From Leuctra nigra (Eukaryota > Arthropoda > Insecta > Plecoptera > Leuctridae): 64,000 nucleotides of DNA. The notes below the pieces were generated by a model. The model saw nothing but the letters and a program-made list of their open reading frames with translations, was not told the origin of the DNA and made no database searches. The position numbers were made by a program, and so were the translations under genes. The stretch covers positions 25,947,705 to 26,011,704 of the forward strand of contig OW203769.1 of the NCBI GenBank assembly GCA_934045905.1, written 5' to 3'. Positions 1-12,100 of the stretch are shown piece after piece. Each line of letters starts with the position of its first letter. Position 1 is the stretch's first letter.

Positions 1-161
1 GTGAGTGTCCTCTTACAGCTTCTATTCCCCTCTGACAGGATCTGTATCCATATTCATGTTACCATTTCTAAAATTACAATATGATCTCATTCATATAATA
101 CCTATTATTAATCAATATTTAATATCGAACATCTCAGTAAATGGATAATTTAATATGTACC

Positions 162-383
162 TAGGTACACTCGGCCAAACAAAAATTGATCGTTGATCAA
201 ATTTGAATGACTGCTGGTCATGTCCCATACCAATCAAAGCTTGTTTTTATCGTTGAAATGTGGGGTTACCTACTAGAGTGAGACAAGGAGATCGCTTGGA
301 CTGACTTCGGATGGTGCAATCTAACATTTATTAGTCAATCAAATTTGATCAACGATCAATTTTTGTTTGGCCGAGTGTACCTA
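162..383. repeat. MITE-like element with ~50-bp terminal inverted repeats
   Basis: The left end (about 162-212) reads TAGGTACACTCGGCCAAAC and continues into a GATCGTTGATC core. The right end (about 334-383) is its near-perfect reverse complement. About 120 bp of unrelated sequence lies between the arms and there is no ORF. This fits a short non-autonomous DNA transposon; a TA target duplication is possible but not certain. Confidence 0.7.
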
Positions 384-820
384 TAGAGCATCCATTGCAT
401 TATTGACTATTAAATTCTACATTCTCCACTCCTTACAGTCATCATCATGCCAAACTATGGTATAAATCCTCCAATATATACAATTTGAATATTAAATGTT
501 ATTAACAAACAATAAAATAATTATTATCAATATTTCCTCACAAAACAAAAATTTTCTCACCTCCAGAAAAAAAGTTTTTCCGAAAACCTCTTTTCCACAC
601 TCAAAATCCCTAATTGTAATTGTAAATTTTTTTGTTATGTTGTTTTGTTATAGGTATAAACATGTAAGATCAGTTGCAATTATTTTATTATTTTTATTGT
701 TATTTGTATGCCTTGCCACCTGTAAAAGCAATTTGCAAGAGGAATTAATCAAATAATGAAATGAATGAAAGAACCCCTGACATCATTTAGTAAAATTATA
801 TTATTTATTGTAATTATAAT

Positions 821-1222
821 CCCCATAAAAAACACTTCGTGTGAAAATAACAGCCAAGTCTCTTCAACTAAAAAAATATAATATGAAATCTAAAAATTCT
901 GCACTGAAAAGTAGTGATATCAAAAAATGAGCCAAGTCAAAACTTTATTTGAAAATCAAAAAATACTTGGCGCATCGTGTATATAAATAGCTTGGAAGTA
1001 TAGGCCAATTATAAAATATACATCAAATATACATATACATAGTATATCTATAATGCCCTAAAAAAATGATGCGCCAAGTATTTTTTGATTTTCAAATAAA
1101 GTTTTGACTTGGCTCATTTTTTGATATCACTACTTTTCAGTGCAGAATTTTTAGATTTCATATTATTTTTTTTTAGTTGAAGAGACTTGGCTGTTATTTT
1201 TACACGAAGTGTTTTTTATGGG
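821..1222. repeat. Long near-perfect palindrome (MITE-like), ~155-bp arms
   Basis: Positions 821-976 and 1068-1222 are reverse complements of each other with very few mismatches. The outer ends read CCCCATAAAAAACACTTCG and its complement, and the inner ends read GGCGCATC and GATGCGCC. The loop (977-1067) is AT-rich. There is no coding capacity. High arm identity suggests a recent insertion or arm homogenisation. Confidence 0.8.
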
Positions 1223-1888
1223 GATATCACTACTTTTTTTAGTTTATTCTTACAACTTGTAACAATCGAATGAACAATTACTAGATCCTTAAAAAAAAAT
1301 CACCCTTTACAATTTAGCTTTTTCATGAAGAATAGCAAAGGTTTCATTCCAATCGGTCAACCAACTTCCGAGATATGGCAACACCTCGGTTTTCAAAATG
1401 ACTGCTGAACTTTCTGCACTGCCACATAGAATTTATGACTATAAATGATGTGTATCAATTTTAACTTTCTGAATATGTATTTATTGTATAGGAGGGGATT
1501 ATAATAATTATTAAATTTGAATGACATTATTTCCGGTCTCATAAATAGGAAAAGTCTTGTTTGACTGTTCCTATTCCATAGAGATGGCCTTCCGAATCGT
1601 TTGGCGCTAGTTTCATACCGATATGTCAACCAGTTTTCGAGATATGACGTTACTTCCTGTTTCAAAATGGCTGCTGAAATCACTGACCCCTTGAATTATA
1701 ATTTAAACATGATTACATTTTATTATAATCTGTCTAAAATTGTATATGTATTGCATCAAAATGTAAATTTGTGAGATTTTTAAATATGTGACGTCATTTT
1801 CGGTTTCGGTATGGAAAACTGCAAATATTATTGATGATAATACATGAAGTTGAGCACACTCAAGCACACTCATGTTAAAAGTCGTCAG

Positions 1889-1920
1889 TCACGCGTGATT
1901 CACGCGTGACTCACGCGTGA
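1889..1920. promoter_or_regulatory. Three tandem TCACGCGTGA palindromes at 11-bp spacing
   Basis: The perfect 10-bp palindrome TCACGCGTGA begins at 1889, 1900 and 1911, one helical turn apart. The core CACGCG resembles sites bound by Hairy/E(spl)-class bHLH repressors and contains an ACGCGT box. No gene starts within 4 kb on either strand that I can support, so a regulatory role is inference. Confidence 0.35.
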
Positions 1921-1922
1921 AT

Positions 1923-3775
1923 CAAGAGACCCGCTCACCTAATGTGGACTCTATTTATTTTCATCCCTCGCAATGGATCAAAATCTATATGTTTGTATCA
2001 CGAACAACTTTTTATATCCAACTAACACTTTCATGAATCTTGAAACTACTGAATAATTATTTTTAAAAAAACAGAGCACTAACTTTTCTTTTACTATACA
2101 TGCTACAATTTGAATCTATGGAATTACGATTTTTATTTTTAATATAGCAATTTTCACAAAGTATTAAAATAAGATCGTGCCTATGAAATCGTGTAGATTC
2201 TTAGAAAGTGCGATTATTTTCATAGTTCGTTCATGTTTGGCAATGCACGCATTCTATAATAAAAGCAATCAAGAAACCAACCGATCGATAAATTAAACCA
2301 ATTTAGAAAAATAATAACTAGCTAATTTTATGTCAGAATGTTAATTTGAAGAGTTCATTCATTCTCGATTTAATTAATATGTATTTTATTACTAGAGATA
2401 TAATCTATAATGAGAATAGTTAAGTTAGAAAATTATTAAATTGTAATGCACGAGGGTTGATAAAAGAAGGTTAATTGTGATAAATGCAATTTGATAATAA
2501 TAACTAAGATCAATATTTAGTTTCTCTTTGAAATAAATACTTCAACTCGATAATAGAAAGAAAAAGTAAGATAATTAGAAACTAAATTTTTATTGAATTG
2601 GTTCATCACTTTATTATATTTTATAATTTTATTACCTCGAAATCAATTGATTTATTTCCTTCTTTCTTTCGTCTAATGATCAATCTGTCATTAGACTTGT
2701 AATAAAGACATGGAAGTAGCCGGCGAGTTTTCTCTCAGCTACATTCTCGTCATAAAACCAGATATAACATATCAAGATCAACATACATTTCACAGATAAT
2801 TAAAATCCACCTTGATAAGTGACCGTTAAATTCAATACAAGTCACTGTCAAATTTTATGAAGCGAATAAAAAAACTTCAGCACGTTCACTTATCATTTTA
2901 CTGGTCACAGGTATATTAGATTTAAAGTGTGAAATAAATGTATAGGCATTATTACTTATGGCCGGCATTATACATTTATTCCTTAAAAAGAGGTAAATTT
3001 AGACTAATTTATGGGGGGGAGGGTGAAGCGGACTAAGGGATAGCCCCCCTTTTTTATGCGGGTATTAATAAAACAAAATATTAATTATTTGACATTAAAT
3101 TAAGGGCTCTGATGTGAGAATAAAATACAAATTCTGCTACATTTTTCTAGAAACTTTAGAAAAAGTATTATTTCTCATCAGTTCCTAGTTGTCATTTTTC
3201 TTATTCCCAATTGATGAAAAATAAAAACAAATATTTCTTGCAATTATCAATCATAAGCCATCATTTTAAGATTTCGGTAATTGGTTTTAATTATTTTTGG
3301 CATTATACGTATTTGTGTGTACTTAACTATACGTGTGTACCAATTACCAAAGTTACAAGTTGTAAAATATAATTTTTAAATTAATTAGATTTATACTTAT
3401 GTATACATTTACTAAACTATTCTCTTTGTATCGTAATTGACATTTAAAATATCAATTACTCGAATGTAAATGGCGTATAATACCTCACGAATTGCTCCTT
3501 AAATCGTGGCAGTCATTAGAGCGGGTCGGACTGAGCTATTGTAACCAATCTATGTGAACATGACCTCCGGGCAGGTTTAGCAGAGCTGGTAAAAGTACCA
3601 CAGAATCGTGTAATATGTAACAATGGATTACATAACATGGTATTACATATCCGTAACCCCACCCATGATGCAGTTCTTACAGCGCGGGGGCAGAGTACTG
3701 CGGAGTATGAATTCGAATGTGGGTTTTATAAATATTTTAAAGTATATTTTAAAAAGAAATGTATTCTCGTATTTA
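1923..3775. other. AT-rich intergenic DNA, no gene seen
   Basis: No ORF with recognisable protein features, splice structure or RNA gene is visible. A slightly GC-richer patch near 3500-3720 has stop codons in all frames I followed. Confidence 0.6.
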
Positions 3776-3845
3776 TTATGTGATAATAAAGAAAAATAAT
3801 AATAACATCTATGTTATTATTATTTTTCTTTATTATCACATAATT
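3776..3845. repeat. Perfect hairpin, ~33-bp arms
   Basis: An arm beginning TTATTATGTGATAATAAAG is followed after a 4-nt TCTA spacer by its exact reverse complement ending at about 3845. The arms are AT-rich with no ORF. It may be a tiny foldback element or two transposon tails joined head to head. Confidence 0.65.
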
Positions 3846-4625
3846 TTTACATGGCATGTCAACACATCACCAGAAGTATAAACAATACACAATACAAACA
3901 ATACATGATGTATACATAAAATAAATTAAAAAATACTAAATAGTACCTAAACAATATGAAAGGAACACAAGGCAATAATTACATTAAAATAACTATCAAA
4001 ATTTCGAACTAAAAAACTTTTCTCAAAATATGCGCAGTTCCCGATACAGGTCTTCTGCTATTCTGCAAAACTGTCAGCCCTGTAGGTAAGCCTGGAAGTT
4101 TCGCCCCACAACTCCAGTAGCTTAAATGATGATCGGAACGATGTAGGTTTTCATTCCCCACATCATTTGAATCTCAATTTGCAGGTCTTTATAGGTATTT
4201 TTCTTCTCTGCTTTTTCTTCCATTATTATTTATTAATATGTTATTATTATTATTGCATGGTTATTCTCTTGACAATTCACACAGTATTGCTTTCCATGAC
4301 TATCTCGTACCTTTAAACTTATTTTTCATTTACGTTTCGCTATCTTCGTTTATGAGGGAACATGTGAATTTTAAATAAAAATTTTGAATGTGCTGTGAAA
4401 TTTCTAACTTGGTGAATTTAAGTATACAATGTTGAAATTTTAATAGAATACAAGGACTGAAAAATGTCACTTTTTTATCAATATTTTATTTTTTATTAAT
4501 ATAATAGAGCACAAATCTACAGATAATTTAATATTAATTTTAATAAATCACAACATAATTATTTTTGTACTTAATCATCAAATTTTGTTCAGAACTATAT
4601 AAATTAATAATTTTTTAATTATTAT

Positions 4626-5742
4626 ACACTGTTAAAAATTTTCGTTGTTTTTTTCCCAAAAGTACCGGGCAACCGGATCTCCAGAATATTAGGATTATCT
4701 TTGGTACAATGTATGCGATGTTTCCCAAATCTTTTTTTGGAAATTTTATAACTTATTATAATCTTTCCCCATAAAGTGTATGGGGGAAATATCCCGAAAC
4801 ATTTGTAAAATCTCTAGGTTAATAAAATCTTTCCCAATAAATTGTATGGGGAAATATCCCGAAAGATTTTGAAAATCTCTTGTTTATAATAATCTTTCCC
4901 AATACCATGTATAGGGAATTCTCCCAAATATTTGGAAAATCACCAGTTATTAATAATCATTCCAAATACAATGTATGGGGAAATATCCTAAGTAGCTGGT
5001 ATTCTCAGCTTACTCAAAAAAGTTAAAAACTTTAAATGATGACTCCTTGAGTTTTACACATATTTCAATTCTGTGAATGGAGTTTAAGAGACAATTACAA
5101 TTATGATCAATACATATATACAAATTATGATGACCCGGACGAGCCTCGAACTCACGTACTTCGGATTAGTAGACCTACGCTCTAACCACTGGACCACCGG
5201 GACAGCTGATGGTGATGCCGGCTTAGACTTGCCTTGAGTTAGTTTGAATATTGAGGTATAATGAATGGTGTTAAGAGACATAATCGAAGCATTTATATAT
5301 ATTTATATATACGTATTATATACTGACAGAAGATTTTCCTCATACAAGTACTTGGAAAATATCAAATATTTTGTAAATGTTACCATACAATGGATGAAGA
5401 TAATTCTGAACCGAATTTAAGGAATTGTTGAAATATTTGTGTATTATCGGATACTCTGTATTAGGAAATTTACTGAATAAAAGATTTTTCTCATAAAAGT
5501 ACTTGGAAAATACCAAATATTTTGTAAATGTTACCATACAATGGAGGAAAAAAATTTACAGAATTATCGAAATATTTGTAAAATTTCGCATAAATATTAG
5601 GAAATATACTGATATTATGTATTTTCCCCAGGTTTTCCACTGGAAAACCGTTTTCCATGAGAGGTATGGAGAAAACCGTTTTCCCCATACTTCCCCATAC
5701 AAATTTGAAAATTTCGGCATACAGTGTATTTTTTACCGTGTA
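4626..5742. mobile_element. Foldback-like element with subterminal repeats and tRNA-like core
   Basis: The ends are imperfect inverted repeats: ACACTGTTAAAAATT on the left, and a right end whose complement reads ACACGGTAAAAAATA. The left arm (about 4740-4990) has four degenerate ~74-bp units built on CTTTCCC...GTATGGGGAAATATCCC. The right arm (5335-5705) repeats GGAAAATAnCAAATATTTTG and carries TTTTCCCCATAC motifs that are inverted relative to the left arm. A tRNA-like segment lies between the arms. There is no transposase ORF. The element at 16295-17557 has the same architecture. Confidence 0.55.
5132..5203 (-). repeat. tRNA-like sequence (SINE-type, pol III A/B-box remnant)
   Basis: On the minus strand the segment starts GTCCCGGTGGTCCAGTGG, a good A-box context, and has GAGTTCGAGGC at the B-box position. 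The terminal CCGGGTC can pair with the 5' GTCCCGG apart from one mismatch. The anticodon and T arms pair imperfectly, so I call a tRNA-derived element rather than a functional tRNA. Confidence 0.4.
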
Positions 5743-6062
5743 ATTTAATAATCCTGAAAATGCACTATACCATCACATGACATTCGTTATTCTTTCTAGT
5801 TCTTCTTTTAATTCAGGTGCAATTAGTATGAAAGTAGTTCAAGCACTAACTCTGAATAGTTTAATGACCACAATCTGGTTTCGAACTCGGCACCTTGAGC
5901 AGAACACAGCGTGTGAGGGGCTGGACCCAATGGGAAGGGTGAGGTGGAAAGAAAGAGACGCCCTTCTTTGAAAAACGAGATCACTCTCTCCGTCTATCGG
6001 ATATATATCATGTAATATAACATAGCTCTTGGTTGATTTAGCTACTTCCTTATTTCCTAAGG
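5743..6062. other. Upstream flank of gene 1
   Basis: No ORF or repeat that I can support. This is the proximal upstream region of the plus-strand cuticular protein gene. Confidence 0.5.
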
Positions 6063-6070
6063 TATATAAA
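6063..6070 (+). promoter_or_regulatory. TATA box of cuticular gene 1
   Basis: TATATAAA sits about 110 bp before the start codon at 6173. Initiation 25-30 bp downstream would give a leader of about 80 nt. TATA-driven promoters with a tiny first coding exon are usual for insect cuticular protein genes. Confidence 0.6.
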
Positions 6071-6172
6071 GAGCAAGTATTTTATCTAGTTGTGAACATT
6101 GTTGCGAAGTATTTCTTATTGAGTGTTTGTGTCGGGTGCTGTGCTGTGAATATCGTGAATTTATTGTGAATA

Positions 6173-6184
6173 ATGATTTTGAAG
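6173..6184 (+). CDS. Gene 1 exon 1 (MILK)
   Basis: ATG ATT TTG AAG is followed directly by the donor GTGAGC. A four-codon first exon holding the start of the signal peptide is common in insect cuticular genes. It joins exon 2 in phase 0. Confidence 0.75.
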
Positions 6185-9100
6185 GTGAGCAAATATAATG
6201 GGAGAATATATAACAAATAATTTTAAATTTTAAATTTTTCATTGGAGATTAATTTAAATCCTGACATTTTCGTCCAACTAAAAGTCAAATACTTAATTTT
6301 ATAATTTTATATTTTCTTATTTCTTCAGGGTATAATCACAATTTAAATTGACAAAGAACACATTCAATTTCTAAGAATTAACATAGAAATAGTCAATATC
6401 AATAATTTTAGACAATTCTGTAATTACCCTAATTATTTTATAACTTTATCTGCGTTTACCTATAAAACATGAATGCATATTATTGTTAGATATAAATTAT
6501 TTTTTTATAAGTAGATATTAATTTCAATTGATTCCTTTGTATCTGATTATTGTGTTTACGTTCCCTGGAATATCTCATTTTTACTTGTGTGTTAGTTACA
6601 TCTATAATCTCCCCAATGGTTTTAGTGTATTTAACACAAATTTTTATTGAATTCTTGGTATCATTATATTATATTAAATACATCATATATTTTTAAAAGC
6701 AAATACTATAATTGAGCAAGAGAAACACGCGTTACAAAATATATATTCTTCAGTATTAATTTCTTTTGTCTGGATAGCTGCACTGGTGACGACGAAAATA
6801 TAAATTTGAGAGAAAAAAATCAGTGGAAATATGAATCATTTCAAAATACAATCAGTTGTATATCATGAAATACGATACTTCTATAGCAGCGAAACTGTCA
6901 GAGTGAATGTCGCAATGCTCGCTTAACATCAACGACTATTTCCAGTTGACCACCGTGCTGAGCTTGGCCGCTGTCGCCATCGCCTATCCCGTCACCTACG
7001 TCAGCCCGGAGCAAGCTCAGCAACTTCAAGATCAGCAACTCCAAGCTGGTCCGCAGCCGCAATACCGCTACGTGCCGCAAGCGCCCAGAGCCGCTGCGTA
7101 TCAGCAAGAAGCTCAGCAACAACAGCAGGTGGTGTATCAGCAAGCACCTGCTCAGCGCGCTGTCTATCAGCAACCGCAACAGCAGGTGGTGTATCAGCAG
7201 CCTCAGCAGTTGCAGCAGAGGCCCAGGAAGCTCAGGCCGGTGGCTGAGCAGAGAGTGCCCATTGGGGCTGATGGAAGACCGTCGAGCTTAGAGGATCAAG
7301 AATATGATGTGAGTCTTTTTGCATCAATTGAGATGTGCACCCCGATTAGAAATCTGATTTAACACTTCCTTGGCGGGAACGATAGTTGAGAATATTATTA
7401 GGATGTCGCTCAACTCTTGTCACTATTATTTATTTAATTCCTAAAGTGAGTGATTCATTTTTTTTTTAAGAAGATGAATTTGCTACATTGAACGCTCTGA
7501 GGGCGTATTTTCCGATTATTATTATTGTTTGATTTCCTTGATTGGATCACAAAATAGAGAAAAAGTAATATAATAATTAAAAACCCCATAATGCTTCGAG
7601 GCTCATTATGTGTATCAATAATTAGTAAAATAGTAAAATTTATATTCTCATGATCTTCACGATACATACGCGGACAAGAAAGAGAGAAAAATAGAAATAA
7701 ATAAGAAAATATACGCGAATGATCTGCATTGAAAGATCACAAGAATGTCATGTTTCAATTTCATAGATCAATTAGTTTATTACACCCCCTCAAACTTTGT
7801 CTTTTGACCATCGCAACATTCTCTACTTCCATTATCGGAATTCTTTGATTTTCAATTCTTTGCACTTTCCCAACGATTTCACTCGCAATCTTTCTACCCC
7901 TAGCTTCTTTGGAATTTCAGTAGATTTCGAATGATTAAGTACCATAATGTTTTCTAATTCGTTGATTGGTAAAGTGCTCCTCCGTGGATGAGTAGCTATA
8001 ATATAAAGAAACACATATATTCGTAATCAAATACAAACGGAATCTTTATATTTCGATACATTTTTCATGGTTGATATTTTTAATCATTATGACAGTTCTT
8101 TTATGTGATTCAGTTTTATTTACCGACCAGAAGTTCAAAAGATAGCCAGGTTTATATAAATACGTTAATTTAAATACATTTCTAGCATATTATAAATTTC
8201 ATAATGTAGTGTTCATATGCCTGAGCATTGAAAAAAACTATCAAATATTATATTTAATTTATGAAAATGATCTTTCCTAATGATCTTTTTTTCATTAATC
8301 GTAGAGTAGTAAATTTTTCAAAATATAAAATATAGAATAAAATCATTTGAATACAAAAAATTTTACTATTTTTTATTCAAAAAGTGTACTGCCTCTCGAA
8401 AAATTTGCATTCACTAATTTTCTTGGACCAATAGACAAAATCATGAGATGTCACCAAAAATAGCTATAAAAAAATCAATTTCTCAGTCTACTAACTTCGT
8501 TCCACTGTAGCATTTACCTCTTAAGCATGACGGCAATGACCTTTCTGAAGAGAGTAAGAGTGCATAGCAGTTATGAAAGCGACTTTCACTCCCTCTAGTT
8601 GCTATGGCAACCTCAAGACCACTTTCTCCCAACTGGACCAAGAAACGAGACAATTAGTGGAGTGCTTTCTTAATTGATTGCTATTGATAAGTTGTTTCAA
8701 CGTAAAGGAATATTTCTTCACCCCCAAGCTAGTTGTTATTAGCCGGTTTCTGCAACTAATTAATTTAATAATTTTCTTGTAGTGACAAGAAAACGAGTTT
8801 GATTTTAATAAGCCGTAGCAATCTACATTTTTCGAGGTCATTGCATCTGTTTATTTAAAATTTAATTAGTGGATTTATAATATGCAAAATGCATATTGAA
8901 GTCAAAAATAAAATTTTAAAATGTATGCGTTTATTTTGCTGGAGTCCAATAAATTAAAAATAGTGAAGTATTCGTTCGGTACAAAAGTAGAAAATTATGA
9001 TCGACAAAATGCACTCGTCATTATATACCTACTCTATAGCTTATTTATGGCTCAAAGCAGCGAATACCTGTATATCTATAATAAAGCGTACACAATGTAT

Positions 9101-12100
9101 GGGTCCCGTTACTGGTTACTGGGTCCCTTTAAAACAATTGAAATCATGGAAAAATTAAATAATTATAGTTCACAAACAGTGTTGTGACTTATCTAGAAAA
9201 AATTATCTAGATAATTATCTAGATAATTTTTTTATCTATTATCTTATCTATATAATTAAATAATTGGTTATTTTTATCTTTATCTAGATAAAAATATTGT
9301 TATCTATTGGCAATCTAGATAAAAAAAATATAAAATTCAAAATGTATTTGTGTGTATTAACATGCCCAAACCTCAAATGTCAGATGATATGAAAAAGGAA
9401 AATCATCTTCATTTAGTCACATTAGTTGGCTTGTTTTGACGGCCCCATTTTTTAAAAACTTGAGTTCCAAATTTAGGATTCGAAAAAAATTGGGGAACAG
9501 TAGTATATGGTAAAACATTTATCTATTATCTATTACAATTATCTAGATATTATTTTTTATCTTTATCTATTATATAGATGATGTCTTGGATATTTATCAA
9601 TTGAAAAAAAAATGAGATAAATTAAACTAGACTTAATCTAACTAATTTAATTAGACTAATTAAACTAGATACATTTTTGGCAGGTTATCTTTATCTTAAT
9701 CTAGATAAAAAATAAAATCATCTATTCTATCTATTAGAGTATCTACTTTCAATGCAAGACTTGATGTTCCCAATACTGAGTGAACGATGAATGTTTCAGG
9801 CGAATCCATCGCCCTACCAGTTCTCATTCGACGTGAGAGACGATCTGAACACCAACTACCAGAACCGCAAGGAGCAGAGGGAGGGGGACAAGATCACCGG
9901 ATCATACAGCGTCGTGGACTCTGATGGATTCATACGTACCGTCAAGTACACCGCCGACCCCTTAGAGGTAACACTCGGATTTTATCATTTTACATTCTCA
10001 GTTGGTATTTCTGTCTCTTTGATGTACATCACTCCATTTATAGTAATTTTATTTATAAATTATAAATAATAAATCCCATCCATAATCAGGCTCGTAGGAA
10101 CTACTTTAATCATGAAGGGGGGAACTGTGACACCCGGAGGAGGAAGGGAGGCAAAACCCCTCAGTTCTAGCCCCGCAGTGGCGTTTTTTAGAATTAATTA
10201 ATATAAAACGTCTTTATTGTAAAAATTTAAATATTTTGTAGTGATGCTGGGACTCTAAAATGCACAAACAGAATCAAACAACCCTCCAATTGGTGCTTTG
10301 TGATGATTTTTTTTATTTAAATATTTTGTAGTGATTTTGGGACTCGAAAATGCATACAAACAGAATCAAACAACCCTCTAATTGGTGCCCCGTGGGGTAT
10401 TTTTTTTAAACAATTTACAAGTGTTTCTGGGATTAACACTGAAATTACAATAAACAAACCCCCCAGTTGTTGCCACGCAGTTTTTTTTTATAATTTTTGT
10501 AATTTATAAAGTAATTCTGGAACTCGAAGCTTAATTTATTATCGTGATTGAGTGGTCAGACTGCTCGAGTGAGGCAGGGAGATGATCTCTTTACGCGTCT
10601 GCTCCTATTAAACCGCTAATATGATTCCAAGAAATTGGGTATTTTGTTTATTTCATGTTTTGTTTTATAACTATCCAAAGCATTATATTTTTCTATATAT
10701 ATATGTATGTGTGTGTCACATACACACACATACATGTGTGTCACATACATATATGTGACTATTTATAAGAACTAAGAAGTGTTATTTAATGTATTTAATT
10801 TGATATAAAGTGTAAAATCGTATAGGGTGAATTCACACATGGTTTCAATGGTTCCTCAGGGTTTCAAGGCCGAAGTGACCCGGGAGCCGACAGATATCAA
10901 GGTCGTGATCCCCACCCCACCCCCCGCGCAGTTGAGCCACCGTCAACAGCAGACGCAACAGTATCTCGAGGCAGCCCCGCAGTTGCAACAGCCACAGGTA
11001 AGATCATCGCCGCGAAACATCGGTCGGACGGGGGCGATATTGGTCGGGAACGTCGGGAACTATAGACGAAATACAGAGGCGCATGAATTCACACGTAGCA
11101 ACTTCTTGTACAACTTTTGTACCACATTTCTGTTTCACACTTCTTGAATGTAAATTAGAACATGTTTTAAGTTCTGAGACAGAAAGTTGCGTCGTGTAAA
11201 TACAAAATTGTATGAAAAATGGGAATGTGACACAGAAGTTGTTCAAGAAATTGCACCGTGTAAATGGGGCTTTAGAATAATAATATGTTTAAAACTTTTA
11301 ATGTTGTAAATGTAAAATACTTCATTGACACAACACTATAAGCACTATATATAAGGAGGTACTATAATTCAATGAGGATTTACAATTGTTTTTTCTAATA
11401 AAATACGGCGTTTTTGAAGGGATGGGTAAAAGTATTCAACATTTTGAGTTACCCCCTTAAATTTGTATATCTGTGGGGCCAGTTATTTTTTATATAAAAG
11501 TGCGCACCTTTCTCTACATTCTTTGTTAAAACATTTTTTTTCTATCTCAATCTGTGTAGAAGTTTTAACGAAGCTGTTTTGTCGCAAATGTCACATTTTG
11601 CGGCTGTAATTATTCGATACGGGAAAATAAAATTTTATAATTTAAACATAGGATAATTTAAATTACATCTGCAACTTAATTTCGAACCATGAACCTTCAC
11701 ATTTCTTTTATTTTTACATCGATTCACCGGAAGAATGGCGACCTTGAAATCTACCGTCTTTGAATACGATTTTAGTGACTCTAAAATATCTGTAATGTTA
11801 TTTATAATGTCAATAAATTAGATCGCTGGATGGCAAACTAATAAACGTATTGACTTTATGATTCAAGTCGATCATTCTTACAGTGAATGAATTTTATCAC
11901 GTGTACATTTAAAGAATAATACTGTCGTGCCTTAAATACAAATACGGTGTAAATATGCACAATTCTTGTGTCAGTGGAAGCCAAAAATAACAATGGAATA
12001 GATACGAAAGAAAAGTATCATTCAGACGCCCTTCAGTCAGTCCAATGAAACTCCCTTATGATATGATAAATCTGTTTCTACTTGACTAGGCCCAGGTGTA

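Larger units (their letters stand above)
7309..9799 (+). other. Gene 1 intron 2
   Basis: Runs from donor GTGAGT to acceptor TGTTTCAG. It contains a small reverse-transcriptase remnant (7832-8014, minus strand) and an ATCTAGAT-rich degenerate array near 9190-9740. Otherwise AT-rich with no gene seen. Confidence 0.65.

Noticed and set aside
5132..5203. Functional tRNA gene
   Set aside because: The anticodon and T arms pair poorly and the segment sits inside a transposon-like element. Called a tRNA-derived repeat instead.
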